From Propionicimonas sp. (lineage in GTDB: Bacteria; Actinomycetota; Actinomycetes; Propionibacteriales; Propionibacteriaceae), in the NCBI GenBank assembly GCA_013791955.1, contig VMSW01000005.1:186001-250000 (forward strand): 64,000 bases of DNA. The letters are read 5' to 3'. Below the pieces are notes generated by a model that was given only the letters and a program-made list of their open reading frames with translations, did not search any database and was not told the DNA's origin. The translations under genes and the position numbers were made by a program. Shown piece after piece: positions 9,004-17,291 of the stretch. The number at the start of each line of letters is the position of its first letter. Position 1 is the stretch's first letter.

Positions 9004-9285
9004 CCGGACTTCCTCTCGACCTCCGCGGACTTGGCCCGTGGCAAATACGCCCGGCCTTCCTCGGCAAGTGCGGCGTAATCTAGCACGCCGCCTGTTGAGG
9101 ATAAACGCCTAGTGCGAGCGGCGTTGCAGCGTAATCAGAGCGTTATCATTCTGTGGTAGCCGTTGGCGTTGTTTTGGCGTTTCGGCGGCTGTTCGGGGTG
9201 GCGATCTCAGGCTGCTCTCAGTGACCTGGGTGATGATCGAGGTGGCCCCGGTGCCCCCGCCGGGTCAGCGGAGGCAGGAGAACTG

Positions 9286-10563
9286 ATGCCCGTTCGTCCG
9301 ATATGGCTCGCTTTGACGGCGATAGCCCTTGTCATGGGCGGTTCTTCGGTGCCGGCTCAGAGTCAGGCCGCGGCGCTGCCAAGCCTCGAAGTGAAGGCCC
9401 ATCGCGGCGGCTGGCTGGCCTACGACGCCCCCGAGGAGAGCCTCAAAGCGCTCACCGCTGCCGCCGAGGACGGTGTGGATTGGGTCGAGTTCGACGTGGT
9501 CTTCACCAAAGATGGGGTGGCCGTCCTTCAGCACGGGGATGTAGTCGGTGGGGGCAGCAGCGGCAGTGCTATTTGTACCCCCCGCGCCGGTGAGAAGATT
9601 CACGAGCTGACCTGGGCGCAGGTGGCAGATGTGCACTGCACCGATAAGGCCAGCGGCGACGTCCAACCCATCGCCCGGCTTGCTGAGGTGCTGACGATGC
9701 TGGCCAGCCATCCGGGCGCCAAGGTCGATCTGGAGGTCAAGACCTACTCCGGGCAGAGCTTGCAGCAGAAGAAGCAGTGGATGGCCTGGACGCTCGGCCA
9801 GACCAGGGCGATTCACTCACGAATGAGCATCTCCAGCTTTGCCTGGCGTGAGCTGGCCGGGGTGATCCGCACCTGGGCGCCCAAGGCCTACTTCTTGGCC
9901 CTGGAGTACGCCCACCTAGTCAGCCTGGGCAAGAACGCCGCCTACGCCAACATCCGGCAGGCTAAGAAGGTCGGTGCCGATGGCTTCGCCTACAACGTCA
10001 ACAGCTCTGAGGTAGGGCACCTGAAGTTCGTCCGGGCGATGGGCTTGGGCGTGCACCTTTACGACTTCGATACCGGTGGTCCGAAGTATTCCGAGCAGGT
10101 CAAGTTCGCCATCGCCAACGGCCAGCGGGTGCTCGGTGCGGACAACCCCCAGCACCTGCGCACCTTCATCGCCGGCCTCGGCGGGCAGCTGCCGACGCCG
10201 CGGCTGGTGGTCACCGGGCTCAAGACAAAGACGGTGCTGAGCACCACTTTGAAGTCGTCCAAGCGGCGCTACCCGCAGATCATGGGCTCGAAATCTACGG
10301 TGCCCAGTTCGGCCCAGAATCAGCTGGATTCGGTGCGGTTGCGAGTGAAGATCACCGCTTCCCGCTCCGGCGGCCTGGTCGAGTTGGCGCCCCGCAACTC
10401 CCGAGTCGGGGTGGACGGGGTTCGGCTGAAAGTTCGCAAGGGCACCCACAGCTATGTGGTCTACGTCTCGGCGGGTGATCACGGTGACCTTCGGGTGCGC
10501 ACCACTCGGACGGTGAAGCTGTCGATAGCGGTAACCGGCTATCGCACGGCGCGTTTCGCTTGA
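9286..10563 (+). CDS. Secreted glycerophosphodiester phosphodiesterase
   Basis: 425 residues started at 9286, where AGGAG ends five bases upstream; a longer frame from 9163 lacks such a site. Residues 1-30 are a signal peptide ending near SQAAA. The GDPD domain (about 35-300) shows H39-R-G, the PEES segment replacing the usual ENT, E68-F-D70, TKDG and H83-G-D. These residues bind the catalytic metal and cleave glycerophosphodiesters to glycerol 3-phosphate and an alcohol. The last ~115 residues form a separate beta-rich domain ending in VTGYRT, resembling the Ser/Pro-Ala-Ser beta-sandwich repeats of actinobacterial secreted wall proteins; that resemblance is inference. The protein probably acts outside the cell on wall teichoic or lipid-derived substrates. 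Confidence 0.85.
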   Translation: MPVRPIWLALTAIALVMGGSSVPAQSQAAALPSLEVKAHRGGWLAYDAPEESLKALTAAAEDGVDWVEFDVVFTKDGVAVLQHGDVVGGGSSGSAICTPRAGEKIHELTWAQVADVHCTDKASGDVQPIARLAEVLTMLASHPGAKVDLEVKTYSGQSLQQKKQWMAWTLGQTRAIHSRMSISSFAWRELAGVIRTWAPKAYFLALEYAHLVSLGKNAAYANIRQAKKVGADGFAYNVNSSEVGHLKFVRAMGLGVHLYDFDTGGPKYSEQVKFAIANGQRVLGADNPQHLRTFIAGLGGQLPTPRLVVTGLKTKTVLSTTLKSSKRRYPQIMGSKSTVPSSAQNQLDSVRLRVKITASRSGGLVELAPRNSRVGVDGVRLKVRKGTHSYVVYVSAGDHGDLRVRTTRTVKLSIAVTGYRTARFA

Positions 10564-10643
10564 GCCGCCTGTGTCGAGTCGTCCGCAGTTGTCACTATGA
10601 GAATTGATGGCCATGTTAGCGGTATCGGGCTAGGGTTTCCGTT

Positions 10644-11792
10644 GTGACGAGCAGCGCTGCCGCCGAGGTTTTTCGGTCGGCCTTCGACCGTGAGCCGGTT
10701 GGCTTCGCCCGCGGGCCGGGACGGGTCAACCTCATCGGTGAGCACACCGACTACAACCTGGGATTCGTACTGCCCTTCGCGATCGATCGCGAGCTAGTGG
10801 CCGCCTTCGCGCCCCGCACCGACCGGTTGGTGCGGCTGGCTACCGACTTCGAGCCGGGCGTCGTAACCGCCAGCCTCGACGATCTCAGGGGGGCCGGCGG
10901 CTGGGCTGCCTATCCATTGGGGGTGGCCTGGGCGCTGGGTGAGTTCGGCGTGGAACTTGCCGACCAGTGCGGCTTTGACCTGGCGGTGGTCTCGACAGTG
11001 CCGGTTGGGGCCGGGCTGTCGTCCTCGGCTGCAGTGGAAACCGCCACCTTGATGGCGCTGAGCAGCATGTGGAGCCTCGATCTCGACCGGCTCACTTTGG
11101 CTCAAGTCGGTCAACGGGCCGAAAACGTGGCGGTTGGTGCGCCCACTGGGGTGATGGATCAGGCGGCGTCCCTGCTGGGGCAGCCGGACTCGGCGGTGTT
11201 CCTGGATTGCCGCAGCCTGGAATACCAAATCGTCGGCCTTGGCCTAGGGGCAGCTGAGTTGGCCGTCCTGGTGATGGACACTCACGTCAAGCACGAGCAC
11301 GCCACCGGTGGCTACGGGCAGCGTCGGGCCGAATGTGAGCAAGGCGCGGCACAGCTCAAAGTGGGTTCATTGCGCGAGGTCGGCCTGGATGATCTGCCCG
11401 CAGCGCAGGGCGTTCTCAATGAGGTGGTGTTTCGCCGGGTGCGCCACATCGTCACCGAAAACCAGCGGGTGCTGGACGTGGTCGAACTGCTCGGCACTCA
11501 AGGCCCGGCCTCGATCGGGCCGGTGTTGGACGCCTCCCATGCGTCCATGCGCGACGATTTCGAGATCTCGGTGCCGGAGCTGGATCTGGCCGTCGAGGTG
11601 GCCCGGGCCAATGGTGCCCTCGGCGCCCGAATGACCGGCGGTGGTTTCGGTGGCTCGGCTATTGCGTTAGTGCCGCAGGATCGAGCCGATGCCATTGGGG
11701 CGGCGGTCGTCGAGGCCTTTTCCGAGGCTGGCTATGCCCAGCCCGGCCTGTTCGTAGTGCATCCGGTCGCTGGTGCTTGTCCGCTTGGCTGA
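10644..11792 (+). CDS. galK: Galactokinase
   Basis: 382 residues from a GTG at 10644. The galactokinase signature GRVNLIGEHTDYN lies at residues 26-38, the GHMP ATP-binding motif PVGAGLSSSAA at about 120-130, and the third GHMP motif MTGGGFGGSAIAL near residues 330-342. It phosphorylates galactose at C1 in the Leloir pathway in the cytoplasm. No galT or galE lies beside it, so the rest of the pathway must be elsewhere. The gene is convergent with the glycosyltransferase gene at 11802-13658, only nine bases apart. Confidence 0.93.
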   Translation: MTSSAAAEVFRSAFDREPVGFARGPGRVNLIGEHTDYNLGFVLPFAIDRELVAAFAPRTDRLVRLATDFEPGVVTASLDDLRGAGGWAAYPLGVAWALGEFGVELADQCGFDLAVVSTVPVGAGLSSSAAVETATLMALSSMWSLDLDRLTLAQVGQRAENVAVGAPTGVMDQAASLLGQPDSAVFLDCRSLEYQIVGLGLGAAELAVLVMDTHVKHEHATGGYGQRRAECEQGAAQLKVGSLREVGLDDLPAAQGVLNEVVFRRVRHIVTENQRVLDVVELLGTQGPASIGPVLDASHASMRDDFEISVPELDLAVEVARANGALGARMTGGGFGGSAIALVPQDRADAIGAAVVEAFSEAGYAQPGLFVVHPVAGACPLG

Positions 11793-11801
11793 CAGTGCCG
11801 A

Positions 11802-13658
11802 TCAGGTGGACGCGGAGTGCGGCAGTCCGTGGGTGTCGAGGGTGCCGTCGTCGTATTCCTCGGTGAGTCCATGGGGGGTCTTTTCCCAGCCGAAGGGGTC
11901 GTAGGCCAGCTGGAAGGCGGCCCGCCAGGCGGCGATCGCGTGCAGTTGCCAGTAGATGGGCAGGAAGACCGCGAAGGCGGCGATCCGCCAGCTGTAGCGC
12001 TGCCACGCCGCTAGCCCCGAGCTGATGACCATCAGCAGGTTCATCACGATCATGTTCACCAAGCCGAAGATGAGCAGCCACGTCGGCAGCCAGATCTGCA
12101 CCAGCGGCCCCAGCAACCAGGCGGTCACGGTGAACCCCAACGCCAACGGGTACAACATGAACGAAAGTGGCGTGCCAACGATCAGGCCGAACATGGTGAT
12201 CGACGCGCGCGGCCCGTTGCGTCGCACCCACCCGACGGGGTGGCGCAGGTTCACCGCCGCGGTGAGGATGTAGCCCTTGATCCAACGCGTCCGTTGCCGA
12301 ATCCAGGGGCCGATCTTGGCGGTGGCTTCCTCCCAGGTGGTCGACTTCACCACGTCCACTCGGTAGCCCGAAGCGGCCAGCCGCATACCCAAGTCGGCAT
12401 CCTCAGTCACGTTGTACGGATCCCAGCCACCCACCTCCACCAGAGCGCTGCGCAGGAAGTGGTTGGACGTGCCGCCAAGCGGAATCGGCGTATTGGCCGA
12501 ATCCATGCCCGGCAACATCGAGTCGAACCATTGGGCGTACTCGATGGCGAACATCCGGGTGAGCACGTTGTAATCAGCGTTGTAGTAGTTCAGCGAGGCC
12601 TGCACGCAAGCCAGCGGCCGATCGGCGCTGCGGCGGCCCTGCACTTCACTGTCGTGCCGGAAACTGACCAGTACCCGCTTCAGCTGGTCTGAATCGGGAC
12701 GGTCCTCGGCGTCGAAAATCACCACGTACTTGCCGGTGGCGAACAGCAGCCCGTAGTTGCACGCCCGCGGTTTGGTGCGCGGCTCACCCTCGGGCACGAT
12801 CATCAACTTGATGTGGGCCGGGGGGTTTGTGGCGCGCGCTGCGGCGATGGTTTCGGCATCGTCGGCCTCCAGCAGCACCAACACTTCGAGCCGATCGGTG
12901 GGGTAGTCCAGCTGTTCGAAGTTGTGCAGGATCTGACCGATCACGTTGGCCTCTTGGTAGACCGGAACCAAGATGGTGTACATCGGGAAGTCGGTTCCCA
13001 GGTCGTCGTCCGGTGCGGTGGCGGCTGGGCCGGCGGGCCGGTCAGCCAAGGCTCGCCGAAGGGAAGCCTGCTCGGTCTCGTCCCGCTCAGTCCGCAGCCG
13101 GCGTTGCTCGGCCGCCCGGAACTTGCGCTCCCGAGTGCTGCGTAGCGGACGGAAACCAGCGGCCAGCACTTTGAAGCCAACGTTCGCCAGGAAGATCACA
13201 TTCGCCAAGGTGACCAGCACGATGACAGTGAGGCGCCAGTCGAGAGCCAGCCCGGCAACTGTGGCCAGCACGGCAACGGCTGGCAGCAAGCCCTGCCACC
13301 AGGTCAGCCCGGCCTTGGCCGAGAACTCCGGATTGTCTAGAGCGAACCGCTCTGCTGCTTCGTGCGCGAGTTCTTTGGGTAGCAGGCGCTGGGCCACCTC
13401 AGCGAGGTCTTCAGCACTGGTGTAACGGAAGTTGACCCGGTCATGGCCAAGTCGGGCGGTGACTTCGGCACGTAGCTCCTTAGTCACCGGCACGCAGGTG
13501 GCCACCCACAAGGTGCCGTAGTGCCAACGCCAGGGCAGCCAGCGCCGGAACAGATCATCAGCCAGCTGATCGGTGTGCAGCACCTTTGGATCGGGCGGCT
13601 GGGCGATCAGATCTACCGGATCGGTGTCGGTGAGGAAGTGCTGATCGATGGTGGTCAT
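11802..13658 (-). CDS. Processive GT2 membrane glycosyltransferase
   Basis: 618 residues. The N-terminal ~120 residues look like the small domain found before some bacterial GT2 enzymes (related to the GspE/MshE N-terminal domain); then a membrane pair (about 130-180), a cytoplasmic GT-A domain, and at least four C-terminal helices. GT2 motifs: FDAEDRPD (the metal/UDP-binding D-x-D region), TEDADLGMRLAA (catalytic ED) and QRTRWIKGY (QxxRW). QxxRW marks processive polysaccharide synthases such as cellulose and hyaluronan synthase. It is translated right after the GT39-like gene (2-base gap), so the two probably build one glycan. Sugar and product are unknown. Confidence 0.85.
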   Translation of the reverse strand: MTTIDQHFLTDTDPVDLIAQPPDPKVLHTDQLADDLFRRWLPWRWHYGTLWVATCVPVTKELRAEVTARLGHDRVNFRYTSAEDLAEVAQRLLPKELAHEAAERFALDNPEFSAKAGLTWWQGLLPAVAVLATVAGLALDWRLTVIVLVTLANVIFLANVGFKVLAAGFRPLRSTRERKFRAAEQRRLRTERDETEQASLRRALADRPAGPAATAPDDDLGTDFPMYTILVPVYQEANVIGQILHNFEQLDYPTDRLEVLVLLEADDAETIAAARATNPPAHIKLMIVPEGEPRTKPRACNYGLLFATGKYVVIFDAEDRPDSDQLKRVLVSFRHDSEVQGRRSADRPLACVQASLNYYNADYNVLTRMFAIEYAQWFDSMLPGMDSANTPIPLGGTSNHFLRSALVEVGGWDPYNVTEDADLGMRLAASGYRVDVVKSTTWEEATAKIGPWIRQRTRWIKGYILTAAVNLRHPVGWVRRNGPRASITMFGLIVGTPLSFMLYPLALGFTVTAWLLGPLVQIWLPTWLLIFGLVNMIVMNLLMVISSGLAAWQRYSWRIAAFAVFLPIYWQLHAIAAWRAAFQLAYDPFGWEKTPHGLTEEYDDGTLDTHGLPHSAST

Positions 13659-13660
13659 CC

Positions 13661-15361
13661 TCAGCCTCCGATCCTGGTGTAGATGATGATCGTGTCGTTG
13701 GCGAAGACCTGCCGGTAGCTGGCCTGGAAACTGGTGGTCTTGGCTAGGGCCGTGACTAGATCGCTGGAGTCACGGCTGGCCCAAACCCATTTCACGTGGC
13801 TGGTTGGATCGGCTAATGCTTCGGTGAAGTACTGGTCGTTGGCGCGCAAGTAGAAGTCACGCAACGGAATCCCGATCTGCGGGAGCACCGCATTAGACCA
13901 GGTGGTTTCGTCGAGGAGAATCTCACCGCCGTCGTAATTGGCGCCTAACCAAGCGGCGGCCTGCCGGGAATCAGCACCGCGGGTCATTGATTCGGCTGCC
14001 TCAGTGATCACCAATGATCGCGCCGCGGGCGCCTGGAGGAACCAGCCCGCCTGCCCGATCAGCACCAAGGTGGTCAAGATGGCGGCGATCGTGGTGGCCC
14101 AGCGCCCCCAACGCTGGCCACCGCGGAAGCGATTGGCCAGGTGCGGTACGGCTTCAACGGCCAACCCGGCCAGCAATGCTGCGGGCAGAATGCTGGCCAT
14201 GCCGAAGCGGTTGTTCCAGATGTAGGTCGCGCCGATGGCCTGATTCCAGATCACCGCCTGGCCGGTGTAGAGCGCCACGATCAGGAACAGGTAGCTGGTT
14301 GCCGAGGTGAGCAGGAACAGCAGCCGGTTGCGGGCCCGCAGCACGGTCAGGGCTGCGACCAGGCCGAGCGCGGCCAAGACCAGCAGCGCCCAGCCGACGC
14401 TGGCGCCAACGGCGAGATTCAAAGTGGCGAACGTTGCGGCGAGGCTGCCCTTGGTGGTGGCCCCGGCAGCGACGATTTCGGTCTGTTGGGCATTGGCCGA
14501 AAACTCGCCATAGAGGAATTCCAGCGGGTTGTGGAAGACCACCCAGTTGTAGGAGAGCCAGGCCAGCATCGCCGCCACCGGCGCGGCAAGGAAGCCCGTC
14601 GCCGACGCGGCCGTCCGGCCAAGGTTGCGGGTGCGTCGCCACGCCACCACGGTCACGAAGACGGTTCCGGTTACGGCAAGTGCCCAACCCTCATACCGGG
14701 ACAGGACGGCAAAGGCCGCTGGCAGCCCGGCGAAGATGGCGACTTCACCGGGGCTGGAAACCCGTCCGCGGGTGGCGAAGTTGGCCAGGCCAGCCAGGGT
14801 GGCGGCCAGGCTGGCGATGAGTACCGGTTCGGTGAGTGCAGTGGAGGTGAGGTAGAGCATCGTCGGGTTGAACACCACCGCGGCCACCGTCACCAATCGA
14901 GTGGCCCGGCCCGCTCCCCACCGAGCGGCCGCCCGGTAGAGGCCGGCGGCAGTCACCCCAAGGCAACCAGCCCCGAGGAGGGCGGCACCCCAACCGGTCT
15001 GCCACGCCCAGACTGAAATGACGAATGGTGCCAGCAGGAGATGCTGCACCGGCAGCCACACCGTGCCCAGTTGGGTCAGGCCCAGCTCGCTGCGAGTGTC
15101 GAGCAGGCGCCGAGCAATGGTCAGGTGGGATTGCGCGTCGCTGTAGGCCAAGCTCCAGCCAGTTGGGACGAGGAAGGCCGAGGCCAGTAGTGCCACCACA
15201 ACGGCAGCCAACGCGATCGGCACCGTACCAGGCACTCGCCGGGACGTGATCGGGGCGTCGAGTTCTGCCCACAGCGCACCCACACGGCTGGTCGGCCGCG
15301 CGAGTGCGCGCTCGGGCGCGAAGGTGCTGGCGGTCACTTCGTCCTTGGTTGTGCGTGGCAA
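13661..15361 (-). CDS. GT39/ArnT-like polytopic membrane glycosyltransferase
   Basis: 566 residues with about ten to twelve hydrophobic segments and a C-terminal extracytoplasmic tail. The first loop contains SLAYSDAQSHLTIARR, with an acidic residue placed as in the catalytic loop of lipid-linked sugar transferases (GT39/GT83 superfamily), followed by WLPVQHLLLAPF. Such enzymes move a sugar from a polyprenyl phosphate to a protein, lipid or glycan on the outer membrane face. It is the first gene of a two-gene operon with the GT2 enzyme. The acceptor cannot be told from sequence. Confidence 0.75.
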   Translation of the reverse strand: MPRTTKDEVTASTFAPERALARPTSRVGALWAELDAPITSRRVPGTVPIALAAVVVALLASAFLVPTGWSLAYSDAQSHLTIARRLLDTRSELGLTQLGTVWLPVQHLLLAPFVISVWAWQTGWGAALLGAGCLGVTAAGLYRAAARWGAGRATRLVTVAAVVFNPTMLYLTSTALTEPVLIASLAATLAGLANFATRGRVSSPGEVAIFAGLPAAFAVLSRYEGWALAVTGTVFVTVVAWRRTRNLGRTAASATGFLAAPVAAMLAWLSYNWVVFHNPLEFLYGEFSANAQQTEIVAAGATTKGSLAATFATLNLAVGASVGWALLVLAALGLVAALTVLRARNRLLFLLTSATSYLFLIVALYTGQAVIWNQAIGATYIWNNRFGMASILPAALLAGLAVEAVPHLANRFRGGQRWGRWATTIAAILTTLVLIGQAGWFLQAPAARSLVITEAAESMTRGADSRQAAAWLGANYDGGEILLDETTWSNAVLPQIGIPLRDFYLRANDQYFTEALADPTSHVKWVWASRDSSDLVTALAKTTSFQASYRQVFANDTIIIYTRIGG

Positions 15362-15479
15362 ATCGGTATTGCACTATCAAGGATACGCCGTCAGTTGTTT
15401 GGAATTGCCGATTTCGTCTAGGTATCTGCGTTGTCGCTCAGGTGGGTGACATTCAGCTATTGCTCAGTTATGAATGGTG

Positions 15480-15513
15480 CCGAATATGTCCCCCAAATGA
15501 GGGACATATTCGG
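15480..15513. terminator. Perfect 13-bp inverted repeat, 8-base loop
   Basis: CCGAATATGTCCC at 15480-15492 is exactly complementary to GGGACATATTCGG at 15501-15513, with loop CCAAATGA. It begins one base beyond the stop codon of the minus-strand ATPase gene, the right place for its terminator, and also lies downstream of nothing on the plus strand. There is no T-run after either arm, so a classical intrinsic terminator is not certain. The AT-rich arm stands out against the local GC content. Alternatives are a protein-binding palindrome or a mobile-element end. Confidence 0.5.
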
Positions 15514-15514
15514 T

Positions 15515-17089
15515 TCAGCGCCTCGCGGTGCCCCAGTAGGTGCGGGCGACCTGACCGCCGACCCGCATTACCTGGTTCCAGAAGGTCGGTGAGCTGAGCA
15601 CCTTCTCCACACCCGACTTGGGGGCCGGACGGGAGCTACCCGAGCTGCGGGTTGGACGCTGCGCCTGCGCCTCGGCCTTGGCTTGAGCCTTGGCCTGCTC
15701 AGCGGCCTCAGCTTCGGCTTTTGCCTTGGCCGCGCCCTCTTCGAGCCGGCGGGTGAGCATTTCGTAAGCCGAGTCGCGATCAACTTCGGGGCCGTACTTG
15801 GCCTGCATCGGCGAGGAAGCCACCCCATTAGTCAGCCATTCGGGATTCATCGGCTCCATGGCGGCCAGTGGGGCCAGCATCCGCGTCCAGGCAACCGGGG
15901 TCGGGGCGCCATTCGGATTCAGGACGGTCACGATCGCCTCACCGATACCGAGCGACTGCAGGGTCTCAGCCAGGTCGTAGTGGCTGGTCGGGTAGGTCTC
16001 CACGGTGGCCCGCAGCGCCTTGGCGTCCTTGGGGGTGTGGGCGCGCAGCTGGTGCTGCACCCGTGAGCCGAGCTGCGCGAGCACGTCGTCAGGCACATCG
16101 GTGGGCGACTGAGTGACGAAGAAGATGCCCACCCCCTTGCTTCGGATCAGCCGGACGGTCTGGGCAATCGCGCTCAGGAAGGCTTTGGAGGCGCCGTCGA
16201 AGAGCAGGTGGGCTTCGTCGAAGAAGAACACCAACTTCGGCTTGTCCAGGTCGCCAACTTCAGGAAGGTCACTGAACAAGTCGGCCAGCACCCACATCAG
16301 GAAGGTGGAGAAGATCGCCGGACGATCCTGCAGGTCCGGCAGTTCGAGCAGTGAGATCACGCCGTGGCCGTCCGAGGTGGTGCGCACCAGGTCGCGAGTG
16401 TCGAATTCGGTCTCGCCGAAGAACTCGTCGGCCCCTTGGGTTTGCAGGGTCACCAGACTGCGCAGGATCACCCCGACGGTCGCCGAGCTGAGGCCGCCGA
16501 GCTCCTTGAGCACGGGCTTACCCTCATCCGAGGTGAGGTAGAGCATGACCTGCTTCAGGTCGGCCAGGTCGAGCAGCGGGAGGCCCTGGGTGTCAGCGAA
16601 GTGGAACACCAAGCCGAGGCTGGATTCCTGGGTGTCGTTCAACCCCAGCACCTTGCTCAACAGGATCGGGCCGAAGGACGACACCGTGGCCCGGATCGGG
16701 ACGCCGTTGCCCAGTCCACCAAGGGAGTAGAACTCGACTGGGCAGCCCTCCGGCTTCCAGTCCTGGCCGATCTTGGTGGTGCGGGCGAGTAGCTTCTCGC
16801 TCGGCGTGCCGGGAATGGCGATGCCCGAAAGGTCGCCCTTGATATCGGCGGCGAACACCGAGACCCCAGCCCGCGATATCTGCTCAGCCATCAACTGCAG
16901 GGTGCGGGTCTTGCCGGTGCCGGTGGCCCCCGCGACGAGCCCATGTCGGTTCAGCATCGACAGCGATAGCCGGATGCGGGTGGTGGGCAGCGGATTCCCG
17001 TCGGCCATCAAGACGCCCAGGTCAATAGAGGGGGTGTCGAAGGTGTAACCAGCGGTGATCGCAGCGATCGGGTCAGAGGATGCAGCCAT
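15515..17089 (-). CDS. HerA-like ATPase, DUF853 family
   Basis: 524 residues from ATG 17089; frames extending further upstream would overlap the divergent riboswitch and lack support. Walker A GATGTGKT at 54-61, Walker B LVFFFDEAHLL, and downstream VTQSPTDVPDDVLAQLG are characteristic of DUF853 (E. coli YjgR-like), a branch of the HerA/FtsK translocase superfamily. Near the C-terminus an Ala/Lys/Glu-rich stretch (about 435-470) predicts a coiled coil or extended helix, followed by a basic tail. Cellular function is not established for the family; DNA or protein-complex remodelling is a guess from the superfamily. Confidence 0.85.
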   Translation of the reverse strand: MAASSDPIAAITAGYTFDTPSIDLGVLMADGNPLPTTRIRLSLSMLNRHGLVAGATGTGKTRTLQLMAEQISRAGVSVFAADIKGDLSGIAIPGTPSEKLLARTTKIGQDWKPEGCPVEFYSLGGLGNGVPIRATVSSFGPILLSKVLGLNDTQESSLGLVFHFADTQGLPLLDLADLKQVMLYLTSDEGKPVLKELGGLSSATVGVILRSLVTLQTQGADEFFGETEFDTRDLVRTTSDGHGVISLLELPDLQDRPAIFSTFLMWVLADLFSDLPEVGDLDKPKLVFFFDEAHLLFDGASKAFLSAIAQTVRLIRSKGVGIFFVTQSPTDVPDDVLAQLGSRVQHQLRAHTPKDAKALRATVETYPTSHYDLAETLQSLGIGEAIVTVLNPNGAPTPVAWTRMLAPLAAMEPMNPEWLTNGVASSPMQAKYGPEVDRDSAYEMLTRRLEEGAAKAKAEAEAAEQAKAQAKAEAQAQRPTRSSGSSRPAPKSGVEKVLSSPTFWNQVMRVGGQVARTYWGTARR

Positions 17090-17152
17090 GGGGAAAAGAT
17101 TGGCATAACCGGGGCCCGGATGGGGGGTGCTCTGGTGGTACTCTCCACGGCA

Positions 17153-17239
17153 CAGACAGGGGAGCGCTACCAAGCGCTGAGAGTGCGGAAAGCCGCAGAC
17201 CCTCGAACCTGATCCGGTTAACACCGGCGTAGGGAGTCG
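17153..17239 (+). promoter_or_regulatory. TPP riboswitch (THI element)
   Basis: Contains the conserved aptamer blocks GGGGAGC, CGCTGAGAG, CAGACCCTCGAACCTGATC, GGTTAACACCGGCGTAGGGA in the correct order. The helix P1 can close between GAC 17155-17157 and GTC 17236-17238. It lies about 50 bases upstream of thiB and therefore should shut the thiamine importer off when thiamine pyrophosphate is plentiful. Confidence 0.95.
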
Positions 17240-17266
17240 GGAAAATCTCCCCGGGGCATCCCGGGC

Positions 17267-17285
17267 CCTCCGAGCTTTTTGGAGG
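17267..17285 (+). promoter_or_regulatory. Shine-Dalgarno sequestering hairpin of the TPP riboswitch
   Basis: CCTCC at 17267-17271 can pair with GGAGG at 17281-17285, the start of the ribosome-binding site (GGAGGAGAAC) of thiB, across a nine-base loop. This suggests translational rather than transcriptional control. The upstream CCCCGGGG/CCCGGG runs may form the alternative pairing; that part is inferred, not folded by computation. Confidence 0.6.
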
Positions 17286-17291
17286 AGAACG

